Assembly: GCA_012510495.1 (NCBI GenBank)
Contig: JAAZHX010000247.1
Span: 1 to 46,422 of the forward strand
Direction: 5' to 3'
Length of the DNA: 46,422 nt
From: Smithella sp.
GTDB lineage: Bacteria > Desulfobacterota > Syntrophia > Syntrophales > Smithellaceae
The notes beneath the pieces are model-generated. The model saw only the letters and a program-made list of their open reading frames with translations. It was not told the origin of the DNA and made no database searches. The position numbers and the translations under genes are program-made. Below are positions 16,499-24,352 of the stretch, in pieces (the stretch's first letter is position 1; the number at the start of each line of letters is the position of its first letter).

Positions 16499-18016
16499 AT
16501 GAGAACCAAGCAGGATTTTATTAACGCGCTGTCGAAAATGAAACGCAATATCTATTATGACGGACAATTGATTGATCGGACGGACGAGCTGCAGAGCGAC
16601 TGCATCAATGTGATGGGCACGACCTATGACGAGGCGGCCAAACCGGAGAACGAAGAGCTGATGACCGCCACGTCTCACCTGACCGGAGAGAAGATCAACC
16701 GTTTCACGCATATTCACCAGAACACGGTTGACCTGCACTGCAAGCAGGACATGACCCGCATGCTCTGCCAGAAGGTAGGCGGCTGCATTCAGCGCTGCAT
16801 GGGCATTGACGGCACCAACGCCATTTACAACGTATCGTTCGAGGCGGACAAGGTGAAGCCGGGCGAAACGAACTACCACGATAATTTCAAGAAATGGCTG
16901 ACCCGCTTCCAGAAGGAAGATATGATTGCCGCCTGCGCCCAGACGGATACCAAAGGCGACCGCCTGCTGCGCCCCGCCGAACAGCACGATCCAAGCGCCT
17001 ACGTCCGCATTAAGGAAAGAACCAAGGACGGCATCGTCGTGGAGGGCTGCAAGCTGCATATTTCGGAAGCTTCCGTTTCCGATGAAGTGCTGGTCATTCC
17101 CACCCGCGCGCTTCGTCCCGAAGACAAGGACTACGCGGTGGCGTTTGCCGTGCCCGCGGACTATGACGGCATGAAGCAGGTGGTGACCATTCATAATTAC
17201 CGCCAGCGTGAACATTTTAAACGGGGATTCACGCCGGGGCTGACCGATTCCTATCTGCTTTTTGAGGACTGTTTCGTGCCCTGGGAGAGAGTTTTCCTGG
17301 CCGGTGAGAATCTGCACGGCGGGATCCTGGCGCTGCTCTTTGCTCTGTTCCACCGTCATTCCTATTCGGGCTGTAAGCCCGCCATCGGCGATGTTATCCT
17401 GGGCGCCGCGGCGCTGGCCGCCGAAGTGAACAACATCCACAAGCAGCCCCATGTCCGCGAGAAGCTGTCCGAACTGATCATGACGATCGAGCTGGGCTAT
17501 GCGGCCGGTTATACCGCCTCCGATCTGGGCAAACCGGAAGTCTATATCCCCGGGATGGGTTTTGTTCCGTTTGGTCCCGGATCCTACATTCCTCATTCCA
17601 TTTACTGCAACGTGGGACGCTGTCTGTCGGGCGAGGCGGTCTGGCGCGAGGCGGAGATTCTGTGCGATATCGCGGGCGGCGTCGTTGCGACATTCCCGCA
17701 CGAGAAAGATTTCACTAATCCGGCCACCGGTGAAGCGCTTTTAAAATACACCAAGCGCAATCCGAAAATGTCCGCTGAGGATCAGGCGCAGTTCTGGCGC
17801 TATCTCGGCGATGCGATGTGTTCGGCCACCGGCGGCATTGCCAATGTCGGCAACTACCACGGCGGCGGCTCCCCCATTATGGAGCAGATTGCCATCACGA
17901 CGCAGTATGATATTGAATCCCGCAAGAAGCTGGTGAAATACATCGCCGGCATGAGCGGCGGCGACCGCGAAGCGTTGGCCAAAATCAACTTCATCAACAA
18001 GCCGATCGATAAGTAA
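16499..18016 (+). CDS. 4-hydroxybutyryl-CoA dehydratase / vinylacetyl-CoA isomerase family protein
   Basis: The 505-residue flavoprotein belongs to the family of AbfD, whose FAD and [4Fe-4S] cluster drive a radical-type dehydration of 4-hydroxybutyryl-CoA to crotonyl-CoA. The cluster ligands Cys99, Cys103, His292 and Cys299 of the Clostridium aminobutyricum enzyme have counterparts with the same spacing: Cys96 and Cys100 in GGCIQRCMG, and His285 and Cys292 in HRHSYSGCK. Tyr289 and Lys293 match its active-site Tyr296 and Lys300. However, no acidic residue occurs between Asp438 and Glu462, around the HGGGS motif where AbfD has Glu455, and the position of Glu257 appears to be Asp250. The family is firm; the exact substrate may differ. 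Residue comparison was made from memory. Confidence 0.85.
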   Translation: MRTKQDFINALSKMKRNIYYDGQLIDRTDELQSDCINVMGTTYDEAAKPENEELMTATSHLTGEKINRFTHIHQNTVDLHCKQDMTRMLCQKVGGCIQRCMGIDGTNAIYNVSFEADKVKPGETNYHDNFKKWLTRFQKEDMIAACAQTDTKGDRLLRPAEQHDPSAYVRIKERTKDGIVVEGCKLHISEASVSDEVLVIPTRALRPEDKDYAVAFAVPADYDGMKQVVTIHNYRQREHFKRGFTPGLTDSYLLFEDCFVPWERVFLAGENLHGGILALLFALFHRHSYSGCKPAIGDVILGAAALAAEVNNIHKQPHVREKLSELIMTIELGYAAGYTASDLGKPEVYIPGMGFVPFGPGSYIPHSIYCNVGRCLSGEAVWREAEILCDIAGGVVATFPHEKDFTNPATGEALLKYTKRNPKMSAEDQAQFWRYLGDAMCSATGGIANVGNYHGGGSPIMEQIAITTQYDIESRKKLVKYIAGMSGGDREALAKINFINKPIDK

Positions 18017-18056
18017 ATGCAGTTGTCGGTCAAAAAAGTTTCGTAAAAAAATCATC

Positions 18057-18087
18057 GTATCCGCCCGTCATTCAGACCGGCGGATAC
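18057..18087 (+). other. Intercistronic hairpin
   Basis: Arms GTATCCGCC (18057-18065) and GGCGGATAC (18079-18087) form a perfect 9-bp stem with a 13-base loop between the dehydratase-like gene and the next SDR. No U-run follows, so a processing or mRNA-stability element, or partial attenuator, is more likely than a terminator. Confidence 0.5.
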
Positions 18088-18135
18088 GGTGGGTTGGCTT
18101 TGCAATCATCACAACAACTTTAGGAGAAGGAAGTT

Positions 18136-18933
18136 ATGTTTGATCTGAATCAATTTTTATTGAAGGATAAAGTTGCGCTCGTCACCGGCGGCGGTCGCGG
18201 CATCGGCCAGGGAATCGCTTACGGTTTTGCCAAGGCAGGCGCAAAGGTTGCCATCACCAGCCGTAAAGAGAAGGATCTCGAGGCGACCGCCTGTGCGATG
18301 GATGAAGTGGGCTGCGAAACGATGGTGGTTCCCGCTCACCTGGGCAGGCTCGACGAAATCCAGCGTGTGGTGGACGCAGTGGTTCAGAAGTTCGGCAGGA
18401 TCGATATTCTGGTCAACAATGCCGGCGCCAGCCCTGCCATGGCTTCCGTGCTGGATTCCGACGAACGCCTCTGGGATACCATCATGAATCTGAATCTTAA
18501 AGCCGTTTACTTCATGAGCCAGGCTTGCGCGAAAATCATGAAAAATCAGGGCGGCGGCAAGATCATCAATGTGGCCTCGATTGACGGCGTCAATCCGGAG
18601 CCGTTTGTCAGCGTGTATTCGACCTCCAAGGCCGGCGTCCGCCAGATCACGCGCGCGTTTGCCATGGAACTGGTCCGTGACAACATCATGGTCAACACGA
18701 TTCTGCCCGGTCCGATCAGCACCAAGATGATGAATTCACACTGGGTCCATCTTCCCCCGGAGGAAGCAGCCAGGCAGAAAGAGGAATTGTGCAAGCACCT
18801 GCCCACCTGCCGGATCGGTGAACCGGACGAAATCGCCGGAGCGGCGATTTATCTGGCATCCGACGCATCGAGCTATACCACGGGCGCGGAGATCATTATC
18901 GACGGTGGTCTGCTTTTGGGCGCGCATTTGTAA
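18136..18933 (+). CDS. Short-chain dehydrogenase/reductase of the TetR cluster
   Basis: A 265-residue classical SDR: TGGGRGIGQG cofactor loop, an ITSRKEKD segment whose Arg-Lys after the second strand suggests NADP(H), NNAG, catalytic Ser in VASIDG and YSTSK. The C-terminal IYLASDASSYTTGAEIIIDGG is typical of 3-oxoacyl reductase-like members. It follows the dehydratase-like gene by 119 bp with a strong AGGAGAAGG site and precedes the FadH-like gene, so an acyl-CoA thioester with a 3-hydroxy or keto group is a reasonable substrate; this is inferred from context only. Confidence 0.85.
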   Translation: MFDLNQFLLKDKVALVTGGGRGIGQGIAYGFAKAGAKVAITSRKEKDLEATACAMDEVGCETMVVPAHLGRLDEIQRVVDAVVQKFGRIDILVNNAGASPAMASVLDSDERLWDTIMNLNLKAVYFMSQACAKIMKNQGGGKIINVASIDGVNPEPFVSVYSTSKAGVRQITRAFAMELVRDNIMVNTILPGPISTKMMNSHWVHLPPEEAARQKEELCKHLPTCRIGEPDEIAGAAIYLASDASSYTTGAEIIIDGGLLLGAHL

Positions 18934-19029
18934 ACAAACGCCGGACGCTTTTCCGGCGACCGGCGCTTTTTGGTGCGCCGTTCTCCAAACCCGTAAAAGC
19001 GGCGAATATTTCGGCAAAGGAGATCGTTT

Positions 19030-20988
19030 ATGAAAACCCTTGAGCATTTGTTGTCGCCCATCAAAGTTCGCTCCCTGAAAATTCCGAACCGCCTGGTCCT
19101 GCCGCCGATGGGAACGGCGCTCGGCAATGCCGACAGCACCGTCAGCGAAGCGAACCTGGCCTATATCAAACGAAGGGCGGAAAGCGGCGCCGGACTCATC
19201 ATCACCGAGATCACGGAGGTGCATCCGCTGGGATCCGCCTCCCCGCGATGCATCGGCGTCTGGGATGACAAGTTTATTCCCGGCCTGAGCAAGCTTGCCG
19301 ATGTGGTGCATGCCCAGGGAAGCAAAATCGCCATGCAGCTTCATCATACGGGCCGCGAGAACTACCTGCTGCAGAAGAAAAACAAGGCTCTCGCGCCTTC
19401 GGCCATCCCCAGTTATATCTTCGGTTTTCTCGGAACGCCTCGCGAGATGACGCTTGCCGAGGTCGAGGAAACCATTGTTGCTTTCGGCAGCGCTGCCCTG
19501 CGGGCCCGCAAGGCGGGATTTGACGCCGTCGAGCTTCATGGCGCACACGGTTATCTTCTCATGCAGTTTCTTTCGGCGCTCAGCAATCAGCGCAAGGATC
19601 AGTACGGAGGCGATTTTCGCGGACGGGCCCGCTTTATGATCGAATGCCTCAGGGAAGTCCGCCGTCAGGTCGGCACGGATTTTCCCGTTTCCATCCGGAT
19701 CTCCGGCGAAGAGTGCATCAGGGACGGCTACACGATCTCCGACATGGAGACCATCATTCCCGATCTGGTGACGGCCGGCGCGGACCTCATCAATGTTTCC
19801 TTCGGCACGCACGGCTCCCCGGCCGTGAACATCGACACCCCGAACCCGAGCGCGCCGGTTGAATACACCCCCGGCTTCAAGTCCCATCTGTCGCGCAGGG
19901 TGAAAGAGGCGGCGGGCGTTCCGGTGATTTCCGTCGGGCGCTACACTGATCCTTACTTTATGGATGAAGTCATCGCCCGCGGCGATGCGGACATGATCGC
20001 TGTGGCGCGTCAGCATCTGGCCGACCCGGATTTCCTCAAAAACGCTCTGGCCGGTCATCCCGAGGACACGCTGGAATGCCTGGCCTGCAATCAGGGGTGC
20101 ATTGAGCGTCTTTCTCTGGAAGCGCTGCCGATTCGCTGCGCCATCAATCCGCAAACCGGTCAGGAACTGATGTATCCGGCTGGTCCGGCGTCTGTTCTCC
20201 GCAAGGTCTGGGTGGTCGGCGGCGGGCCGGCTGGACTGACCGCCGCTCACGAGGCCGCGCGCCTCGGTCATCAGGTAACCCTCTTTGAGCAGGAAAACCA
20301 GACGGGCGGAAATGTCCGCTATGCCGCCAAAGCGCCCCACAAAGAGGTTTATGGCCGGTACATCAGGACCCTCACGGCCAGGTGCCAGAGGCAAGGCGTG
20401 GATATCCAAACCGGCGTCGAAGTTACCGAGGCGATGATTGAAGCGGGCAAACCGGACGCCGTCATTCTGGCGATCGGCGCCGGCAAAGCCGATTGCCCGG
20501 CTGAAGGCATTGACGCACCCGTGGTTTGTGACGCCTGGCAGATTCTGGACGGGACCGTGGTGCCGAAAGAGCCGGTGGTGGTCATCGGCGGCGGGCTGGT
20601 GGGCATGGAAACAGCCGATTTTCTGCTGGAGAAAGGCGTGCGGAATATCACGATCGTGGAGATGCTGCCCGCTTCCCCCGTTCTGGCGCTGGCCGCGCAC
20701 GGCTACATGCTGCACAAGCGCCTTCGGGCAGCCGGAATTGCCCTGATGCTGGGCGCCCGGGTGAAAAAAATAGAAGAAAACGCGGTGACGGTTGAAGTCG
20801 GGGGAGAAGAAAAGAGATTGGAACCGGTTGCGCAGGTGATTGTGGCCATCGGTGTTACGCCCCGCACGTCGCTTAAGGAAATGCTTTCGAAACACGGCAT
20901 CCGTCATTTTGTCGTAGGCGACGCTTCCGCGCCGCGAAGGATCATCGAAGCGACGACGGAGGGGGCGAAAGCGGCCTGGGAGATATAA
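19030..20988 (+). CDS. FadH-like NADH:flavin oxidoreductase with Fe-S cluster (2,4-dienoyl-CoA reductase/enoate reductase family)
   Basis: The 652-residue protein has the three-part plan of 2,4-dienoyl-CoA reductase. Residues 1-340 form an old-yellow-enzyme TIM barrel binding FMN (NRLVLPPMGTALG, ELHGAHGYLLMQFLS). Cys350, Cys353, Cys357 and Cys370 give the C-x2-C-x3-C-x12-C [4Fe-4S] site. The remainder has FAD and NAD(P) dinucleotide folds (VVGGGPAGLTAAHEA near 396 and VVIGGGLVGMETADFL near 517). Such enzymes pass electrons from NAD(P)H through FAD and the cluster to FMN and reduce conjugated C=C bonds of acyl-CoAs or acids. AAAGGAG precedes the ATG. It is the last intact gene of the TetR cluster. 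Confidence 0.9.
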   Translation: MKTLEHLLSPIKVRSLKIPNRLVLPPMGTALGNADSTVSEANLAYIKRRAESGAGLIITEITEVHPLGSASPRCIGVWDDKFIPGLSKLADVVHAQGSKIAMQLHHTGRENYLLQKKNKALAPSAIPSYIFGFLGTPREMTLAEVEETIVAFGSAALRARKAGFDAVELHGAHGYLLMQFLSALSNQRKDQYGGDFRGRARFMIECLREVRRQVGTDFPVSIRISGEECIRDGYTISDMETIIPDLVTAGADLINVSFGTHGSPAVNIDTPNPSAPVEYTPGFKSHLSRRVKEAAGVPVISVGRYTDPYFMDEVIARGDADMIAVARQHLADPDFLKNALAGHPEDTLECLACNQGCIERLSLEALPIRCAINPQTGQELMYPAGPASVLRKVWVVGGGPAGLTAAHEAARLGHQVTLFEQENQTGGNVRYAAKAPHKEVYGRYIRTLTARCQRQGVDIQTGVEVTEAMIEAGKPDAVILAIGAGKADCPAEGIDAPVVCDAWQILDGTVVPKEPVVVIGGGLVGMETADFLLEKGVRNITIVEMLPASPVLALAAHGYMLHKRLRAAGIALMLGARVKKIEENAVTVEVGGEEKRLEPVAQVIVAIGVTPRTSLKEMLSKHGIRHFVVGDASAPRRIIEATTEGAKAAWEI

Positions 20989-21030
20989 AACAGGCTGAAG
21001 AAAAAGATAAAAGAAAATGATGTCATCACT

Positions 21031-21045
21031 GGGCGCGAAGCGCCC
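21031..21045 (+). terminator. Hairpin after the FadH-like gene
   Basis: GGGCGC and GCGCCC flank a GAA loop 42 bases after the stop codon. The stem is strong but followed by A-rich, not T-rich, sequence, so a factor-independent terminator is doubtful. Confidence 0.3.
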
Positions 21046-21106
21046 CGAAAGAAGATATACACGGTTTTCTGAAGGGCGTTTTTTATCGCTTTTCAACACT
21101 GATGAA

Positions 21107-21227
21107 CTCGTAAAAAGTAACCCAAACCGTCACCCCGGCGAAGGCCGGGGTCCATAACCAACTGTAATTACTGGATACCGGCTTTCGCCGGTAAGACGAA
21201 AAGAGTGCGAAATTGATTTTTTACGAG
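21107..21227. repeat. MITE-like palindromic intergenic element
   Basis: The ends are inverted copies: CTCGTAAAAA (21107-21116) and TTTTTACGAG (21218-21227). Inside are two hairpins, CCCCGGC/GCCGGGG (21133-21150) and CCGGC/GCCGG (21178-21191), of the type found in dispersed GTCACCCCGGCGAAGGCCGG repeats. There is no coding capacity. The structure suggests a small non-autonomous mobile element of about 120 bp. It lies immediately before a thiolase remnant. Confidence 0.55.
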
Positions 21228-21244
21228 GACGTCAACACTAAAAG

Positions 21245-21472
21245 ATGAAGAGAGGGAGTTGTGGGCAAGGAGGGGGAAAACGCTGCACAATTTCCATCGA
21301 CCATCCTAACGGCGCGTCCGGCGCCTGCATCTGTATCTTCACCATGCGCGAACTGATGAAGAAGGGCGGCAAGTACGGCTGTTTCAGCTCCTGCTGCTGC
21401 GGTCTTGGCGTTGCGGCGGTGATCGAGAATCTGATGGTCTGGTGCCGGTGCTTGGTCAGGCGAAGGGGTTAA
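21245..21472 (+). pseudogene. Thiolase C-terminal remnant
   Basis: The 75-residue frame matches only the end of an acetyl-CoA acetyltransferase. ISIDHPNGASGACICIFTMR corresponds to the thiolase segment IALGHPxGASGARI, and MKKGGKYGCFSSCCCGLGVAAVIENL corresponds to the ending MxxxxxKYGxxxxCxGxGxGxAxxxE with the catalytic cysteine region. The N-terminal 300 or so residues, including the nucleophilic cysteine, are absent, and conserved positions are altered (IDHP for LGHP, SCCC for the usual CxGG). It follows the MITE-like element directly and has its own terminator-like hairpin downstream. Confidence 0.7.
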
Positions 21473-21483
21473 ATTACCGGTGT

Positions 21484-21515
21484 GAGCCGGGAACGTATGG
21501 AAGCGTTCCCGGCTT
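21484..21515 (+). terminator. Terminator-like hairpin after the thiolase remnant
   Basis: GAGCCGGGAACG (21484-21495) pairs with CGTTCCCGGCTTC (21504-21515) to give an 11-12-bp GC-rich stem, followed by TCTCGGGCCTC with only a weak pyrimidine run. Probably the old terminator of the thiolase gene. Confidence 0.5.
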
Positions 21516-21540
21516 CTCGGGCCTCTTCCCAAAATTGCGC

Positions 21541-21569
21541 TTGACAGCCTGAAATAATTGCGTTAAACA
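21541..21569 (+). promoter_or_regulatory. Candidate rpsT promoter
   Basis: TTGACA (21541-21546) and TAAACA (21564-21569) are 17 bp apart, about 40 bp before the rpsT start. The -35 box is consensus. Confidence 0.55.
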
Positions 21570-21609
21570 GCTCCACCTTATAAAAAAAGAAGTTCAGGAG
21601 GAGAACCTT

Positions 21610-21876
21610 TTGGCAACACACAAATCAGCAGAAAAACGCGATCGTCAGGCCAAGGCCCGCCGCGTGCGTAATATCGCAGCCAAGTCTGCGATCAAGACCA
21701 AGGTAAAAGCAGTGATCGCGGCTGTGGAAAGCAAAAACAGAGAAAACTCGGAAAAAGCATTGAAAATAACGGCTCCTGCGGTGGCGAAAGCCGCTTCCAA
21801 GGGCCTGATCCACAAGAAAAACGCCTCCCGCAAAATTTCCCGATTGACCAGAAAAGTCAATGCCATGAAGGAATAA
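21610..21876 (+). CDS. rpsT: 30S ribosomal protein S20
   Basis: This small, very basic protein of 88 residues (THKSAEKRDRQAKARRVRN, then ASKGLIHKKNASRKISRLTR) is ribosomal protein S20, which binds 16S rRNA early in assembly of the small subunit. The start is TTG at 21610 behind an AGGAGGAG site; a non-ATG start is common for rpsT and is linked in Escherichia coli to autogenous control. It stands alone with its own promoter and terminator. Confidence 0.96.
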   Translation: MATHKSAEKRDRQAKARRVRNIAAKSAIKTKVKAVIAAVESKNRENSEKALKITAPAVAKAASKGLIHKKNASRKISRLTRKVNAMKE

Positions 21877-21900
21877 ACAACATATCAATCAGCAACATGA

Positions 21901-21934
21901 GCGCGGTCATGCTTACGGGCAGACCGCGTTTTTA
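21901..21934 (+). terminator. Rho-independent terminator of rpsT
   Basis: GCGGTC (21903-21908) and GACCGC (21922-21927) form a stem with a 13-base loop, followed by GTTTTTAT. It lies 25 bp after the rpsT stop. Confidence 0.8.
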
Positions 21935-21952
21935 TTTCTCCGGCATTCATCC

Positions 21953-23083
21953 TTATTGTTTTTTGCCGATCAGGTCAATGACGGTGATCTCCGGCGGTGC
22001 GAAAATGCGCACGGGCGGCCCCCAGGTGCCTGTGCCCCGGCTTATATACAGCAGCTTGTTTTCCGCCAGGATATGCAAACCGTAAATTCTTGGGAAGTAG
22101 AGTTTGACGATAAAGCCGAAGGGGAAAAGCTGGCCGCCGTGCGTATGGCCGGAAAGTTGCAAATTGAAATTGGCCGTTTCCCGAATATGCGGCCGGTGCT
22201 TCAGGAGCAAAACAAAGCCTTCCTGCTTTTCGGCCAGCGCCTTTTGAAACGCCGCGCTTTTCGGTGTGGCGCCGGGCTTCCGGCCGGTGATATCGTCTTC
22301 GCCGAAAATCGTAATTCCCGCCGCCTGAGTCACATCGTCGCGCAACAGTTGAAAGCCGGCTGCTTCGGTAAATTCAATGGAGCGCGAAACGCCCGCGTAA
22401 TATTCATGATTGCCCAGAATGGCAAATTTCCCGGCAGGCGCTCCGAGCGCGGCAAACCGTGCGGCATCCGCCATGATGTTGTCCGGTTCGCCGTCGAGCA
22501 GGTCACCGGTGGAAACCAGAATGTCGGGTTTGGCCTCCCGGACCTTCTCCAGAATGGGCGTAAGGCGGTCGTTGCGGATAATGACGCCTACATGGACGTC
22601 GGAGATCTGGACGATGCGGAGTTTTCCTTCTCCGGGGAAAATTTGTTCTGTAGGAATTGACAGGGTCTTGACGCGGACGCGCTGCGCGTCGATGTAGCCG
22701 TAAACAAACAGTCCGGCGGACAGAAGCACGGACAGGCCGAACGTCACGGCTTTCAGCGCCAGCGTACCGGTTTCGGGAACGATCAGCTTGTGAAGGAACC
22801 GGACCAACTCGAGGGAAACGCTCAAAAAGAAAAACAAAAAGACAAACGCCATCCACACATAGCCTGTGCAGGCGGCGAAACGAGCGGCCTGCTCACAGTG
22901 AAGCGATTCCAGTGTCCGGACAACGACCGGCGCGAGGATTAGGAAAATGAGGAGGACCAGCAGCAGGGCCTGCAGCGTGCCGGAGAAATGAAGAACGCTT
23001 CTGGCCCGGAAAAAGAAATAAAAATTAATTCCACCGTAAAGACATAAAAAGGTTAAAAGAAATAGAATCATCCTGATTTCCAT
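21953..23083 (-). CDS. Membrane-anchored metallophosphoesterase (YkuE-like)
   Basis: The 376-residue protein begins with four hydrophobic segments (about residues 3-25, 32-55, 70-90 and 110-135), then a calcineurin-like phosphoesterase domain with all family blocks: VQISDVHVG (D-x-H), STGDLLDGEP (GD), LGNHEYY (GNHE), KHRP and LSGHTHGGQL. These ligate two metal ions. YkuE-type members are membrane-associated phosphodiesterases of uncertain substrate, possibly phospholipids or UDP-linked lipids. Start ATG 23083. It converges with rpsT and is transcribed away from tRNA-Thr. Confidence 0.88.
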   Translation of the reverse strand: MEIRMILFLLTFLCLYGGINFYFFFRARSVLHFSGTLQALLLVLLIFLILAPVVVRTLESLHCEQAARFAACTGYVWMAFVFLFFFLSVSLELVRFLHKLIVPETGTLALKAVTFGLSVLLSAGLFVYGYIDAQRVRVKTLSIPTEQIFPGEGKLRIVQISDVHVGVIIRNDRLTPILEKVREAKPDILVSTGDLLDGEPDNIMADAARFAALGAPAGKFAILGNHEYYAGVSRSIEFTEAAGFQLLRDDVTQAAGITIFGEDDITGRKPGATPKSAAFQKALAEKQEGFVLLLKHRPHIRETANFNLQLSGHTHGGQLFPFGFIVKLYFPRIYGLHILAENKLLYISRGTGTWGPPVRIFAPPEITVIDLIGKKQ

Positions 23084-23171
23084 AGTCGGTTACTATCTGC
23101 TTGGAAACTAAAAGAAAATAAGACGAAAGTCAATCATTAAGGCAGATCGGTCTTTCGGGCGCAGATTGATG

Positions 23172-23200
23172 TTGACAAGGCAAACCCCTTCATATAAATA
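23172..23200 (+). promoter_or_regulatory. Candidate promoter of tRNA-Thr
   Basis: TTGACA (23172-23177) is followed 17 bp later by TAAATA (23195-23200), with an overlapping TATAAA at 23193. Transcription would start a few bases before the tRNA gene. Confidence 0.6.
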
Positions 23201-23219
23201 CGATACCTCTTCAAGGCAG

Positions 23220-23295
23220 GCCGATGTAGCTCAGCTGGCAGAGCAACTGATTCGTAATCAGTAGGTCGACGGTTCAAATCCGCCCATCGGCTCCA
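23220..23295 (+). tRNA. tRNA-Thr (anticodon CGU)
   Basis: A 76-base cloverleaf: acceptor GCCGATG with CATCGGC, D-arm GCTCAGCTGGCAGAGC, anticodon stem CTGAT/ATCAG with loop TTCGTAA, T-arm GGTTCAAATCC, discriminator T and an encoded CCA (23293-23295). The CGU anticodon reads ACG (threonine). Confidence 0.96.
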
Positions 23296-23303
23296 GGATG
23301 ATC

Positions 23304-23340
23304 AAAGGCTTAGGCAGCAGGGGCTTAAGCCTTTTTCTTT
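23304..23340 (+). terminator. Rho-independent terminator of tRNA-Thr
   Basis: AAGGCTTA (23305-23312) pairs with TAAGCCTT (23326-23333), followed by a T-run (CTTTTTCTTT). Confidence 0.8.
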
Positions 23341-23391
23341 GTGCGGGCATGGGATCACAATCATGGGATCGATCTGACTCCATGATTGAGG

Positions 23392-24249
23392 ATGGACAGA
23401 AAAGCTGTGGATAAGAAATTTGTTGTTTTGATTTCCGGTTGTTCGTCGGGCATCGGATTGTCGCTGGCGCGCGAATTTGCGTCCCGCGGATGCAGCGTTT
23501 TCGCCACGGCGCGCAGGCCGGATCGTATTGCGGAGCTTCAGCATGAAAAGATGCAGGTTGCCGCGCTGGATGTAACGGATCAGACGTCGATCGAAGCCTG
23601 CGTGGCGGAAGTGATGGCCAGGGCGGGCAGGATTGATGTTCTGGTCAACAACGCCGGTTATGCGCTGATGGGGCCGGTGATTGATTTGTCCATCGAGGAT
23701 CTGAGGCTCCAGTTTGAGACCAACGTCATCGGACTGATTGCCCTGACCCAGGCTGTCGCGCCGCACATGATCCAACAGCGTTCCGGTCTGATCGTGAATA
23801 TTGCCAGCGTGTCGGGTGTCTGTGCGACGCCTTTTGCCGGGGCGTACTGCGGCACCAAAGCCGCGGTCAACCTGCTTTCCGATGCCCTGCGGATGGAGCT
23901 GGCGCCTTTCGGCATCAACGTGATTACCGTACAGCCCGGCAGAATCCAGTCCGGTTTCGGATATGCCGCCGCGAAGAAAATGGGGCGGCAGGATCGTTCC
24001 TTTTACGCCCCGGTGGCGGAGGATATCAGCGCCAGAGCCGCCCTATCGCAGCAAGATGCCATGCCGGCGGACGTGTTTTCCAAAAAACTCGTCGATCGTC
24101 TGCTGCAGGAAAAAATTCCCAGACTGATTCGCATCGGCAAGGAGTCAACGCGCCTGCCGCTGATCAAAAAATTGCCGGTGAATCTGCTTGACCGGATTTT
24201 GATCAAAAAATTTGGCCTTGAGAAATTGAAAAAACAGCGAAAGCCATGA
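23392..24249 (+). CDS. Short-chain dehydrogenase/reductase
   Basis: About 285 residues from ATG 23392 (an upstream TTG and a GTG at 23404 are alternatives; no strong ribosome-binding site decides). It has SGCSSGIGLSLAREFA as cofactor loop, ATARRPDR after the second strand (favouring NADP), NNAGYALMG, catalytic Ser in IASVSG and YCGTKAAV. The PGRIQSGFG segment and long basic C-terminus (IKKFGLEKLKKQRKP) resemble SDRs acting on lipids or sterol/retinoid-like substrates, which often bind membranes; the substrate is unknown. It converges with the alcohol dehydrogenase gene downstream. Confidence 0.82.
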   Translation: MDRKAVDKKFVVLISGCSSGIGLSLAREFASRGCSVFATARRPDRIAELQHEKMQVAALDVTDQTSIEACVAEVMARAGRIDVLVNNAGYALMGPVIDLSIEDLRLQFETNVIGLIALTQAVAPHMIQQRSGLIVNIASVSGVCATPFAGAYCGTKAAVNLLSDALRMELAPFGINVITVQPGRIQSGFGYAAAKKMGRQDRSFYAPVAEDISARAALSQQDAMPADVFSKKLVDRLLQEKIPRLIRIGKESTRLPLIKKLPVNLLDRILIKKFGLEKLKKQRKP

Positions 24250-24352
24250 GGTGAAATCGCTGCCGCAGCCGGGTTACTCGCCCATTCCCTTGAGGCAAAA
24301 GAGGCCAGAATGCAGGCGGATCAAGAAAGCTGATCCTTCCAGAAACGGTCTG

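Noticed and set aside
16475-17701. 408-residue open frame on the minus strand
   Set aside because: It is a shadow of the 4-hydroxybutyryl-CoA dehydratase family gene.
18736-21099. 787-residue open frame on the minus strand
   Set aside because: It is antisense to the clearly assigned FadH-like gene and the end of the SDR. It has His/Arg-rich low-information sequence and no ribosome-binding site.
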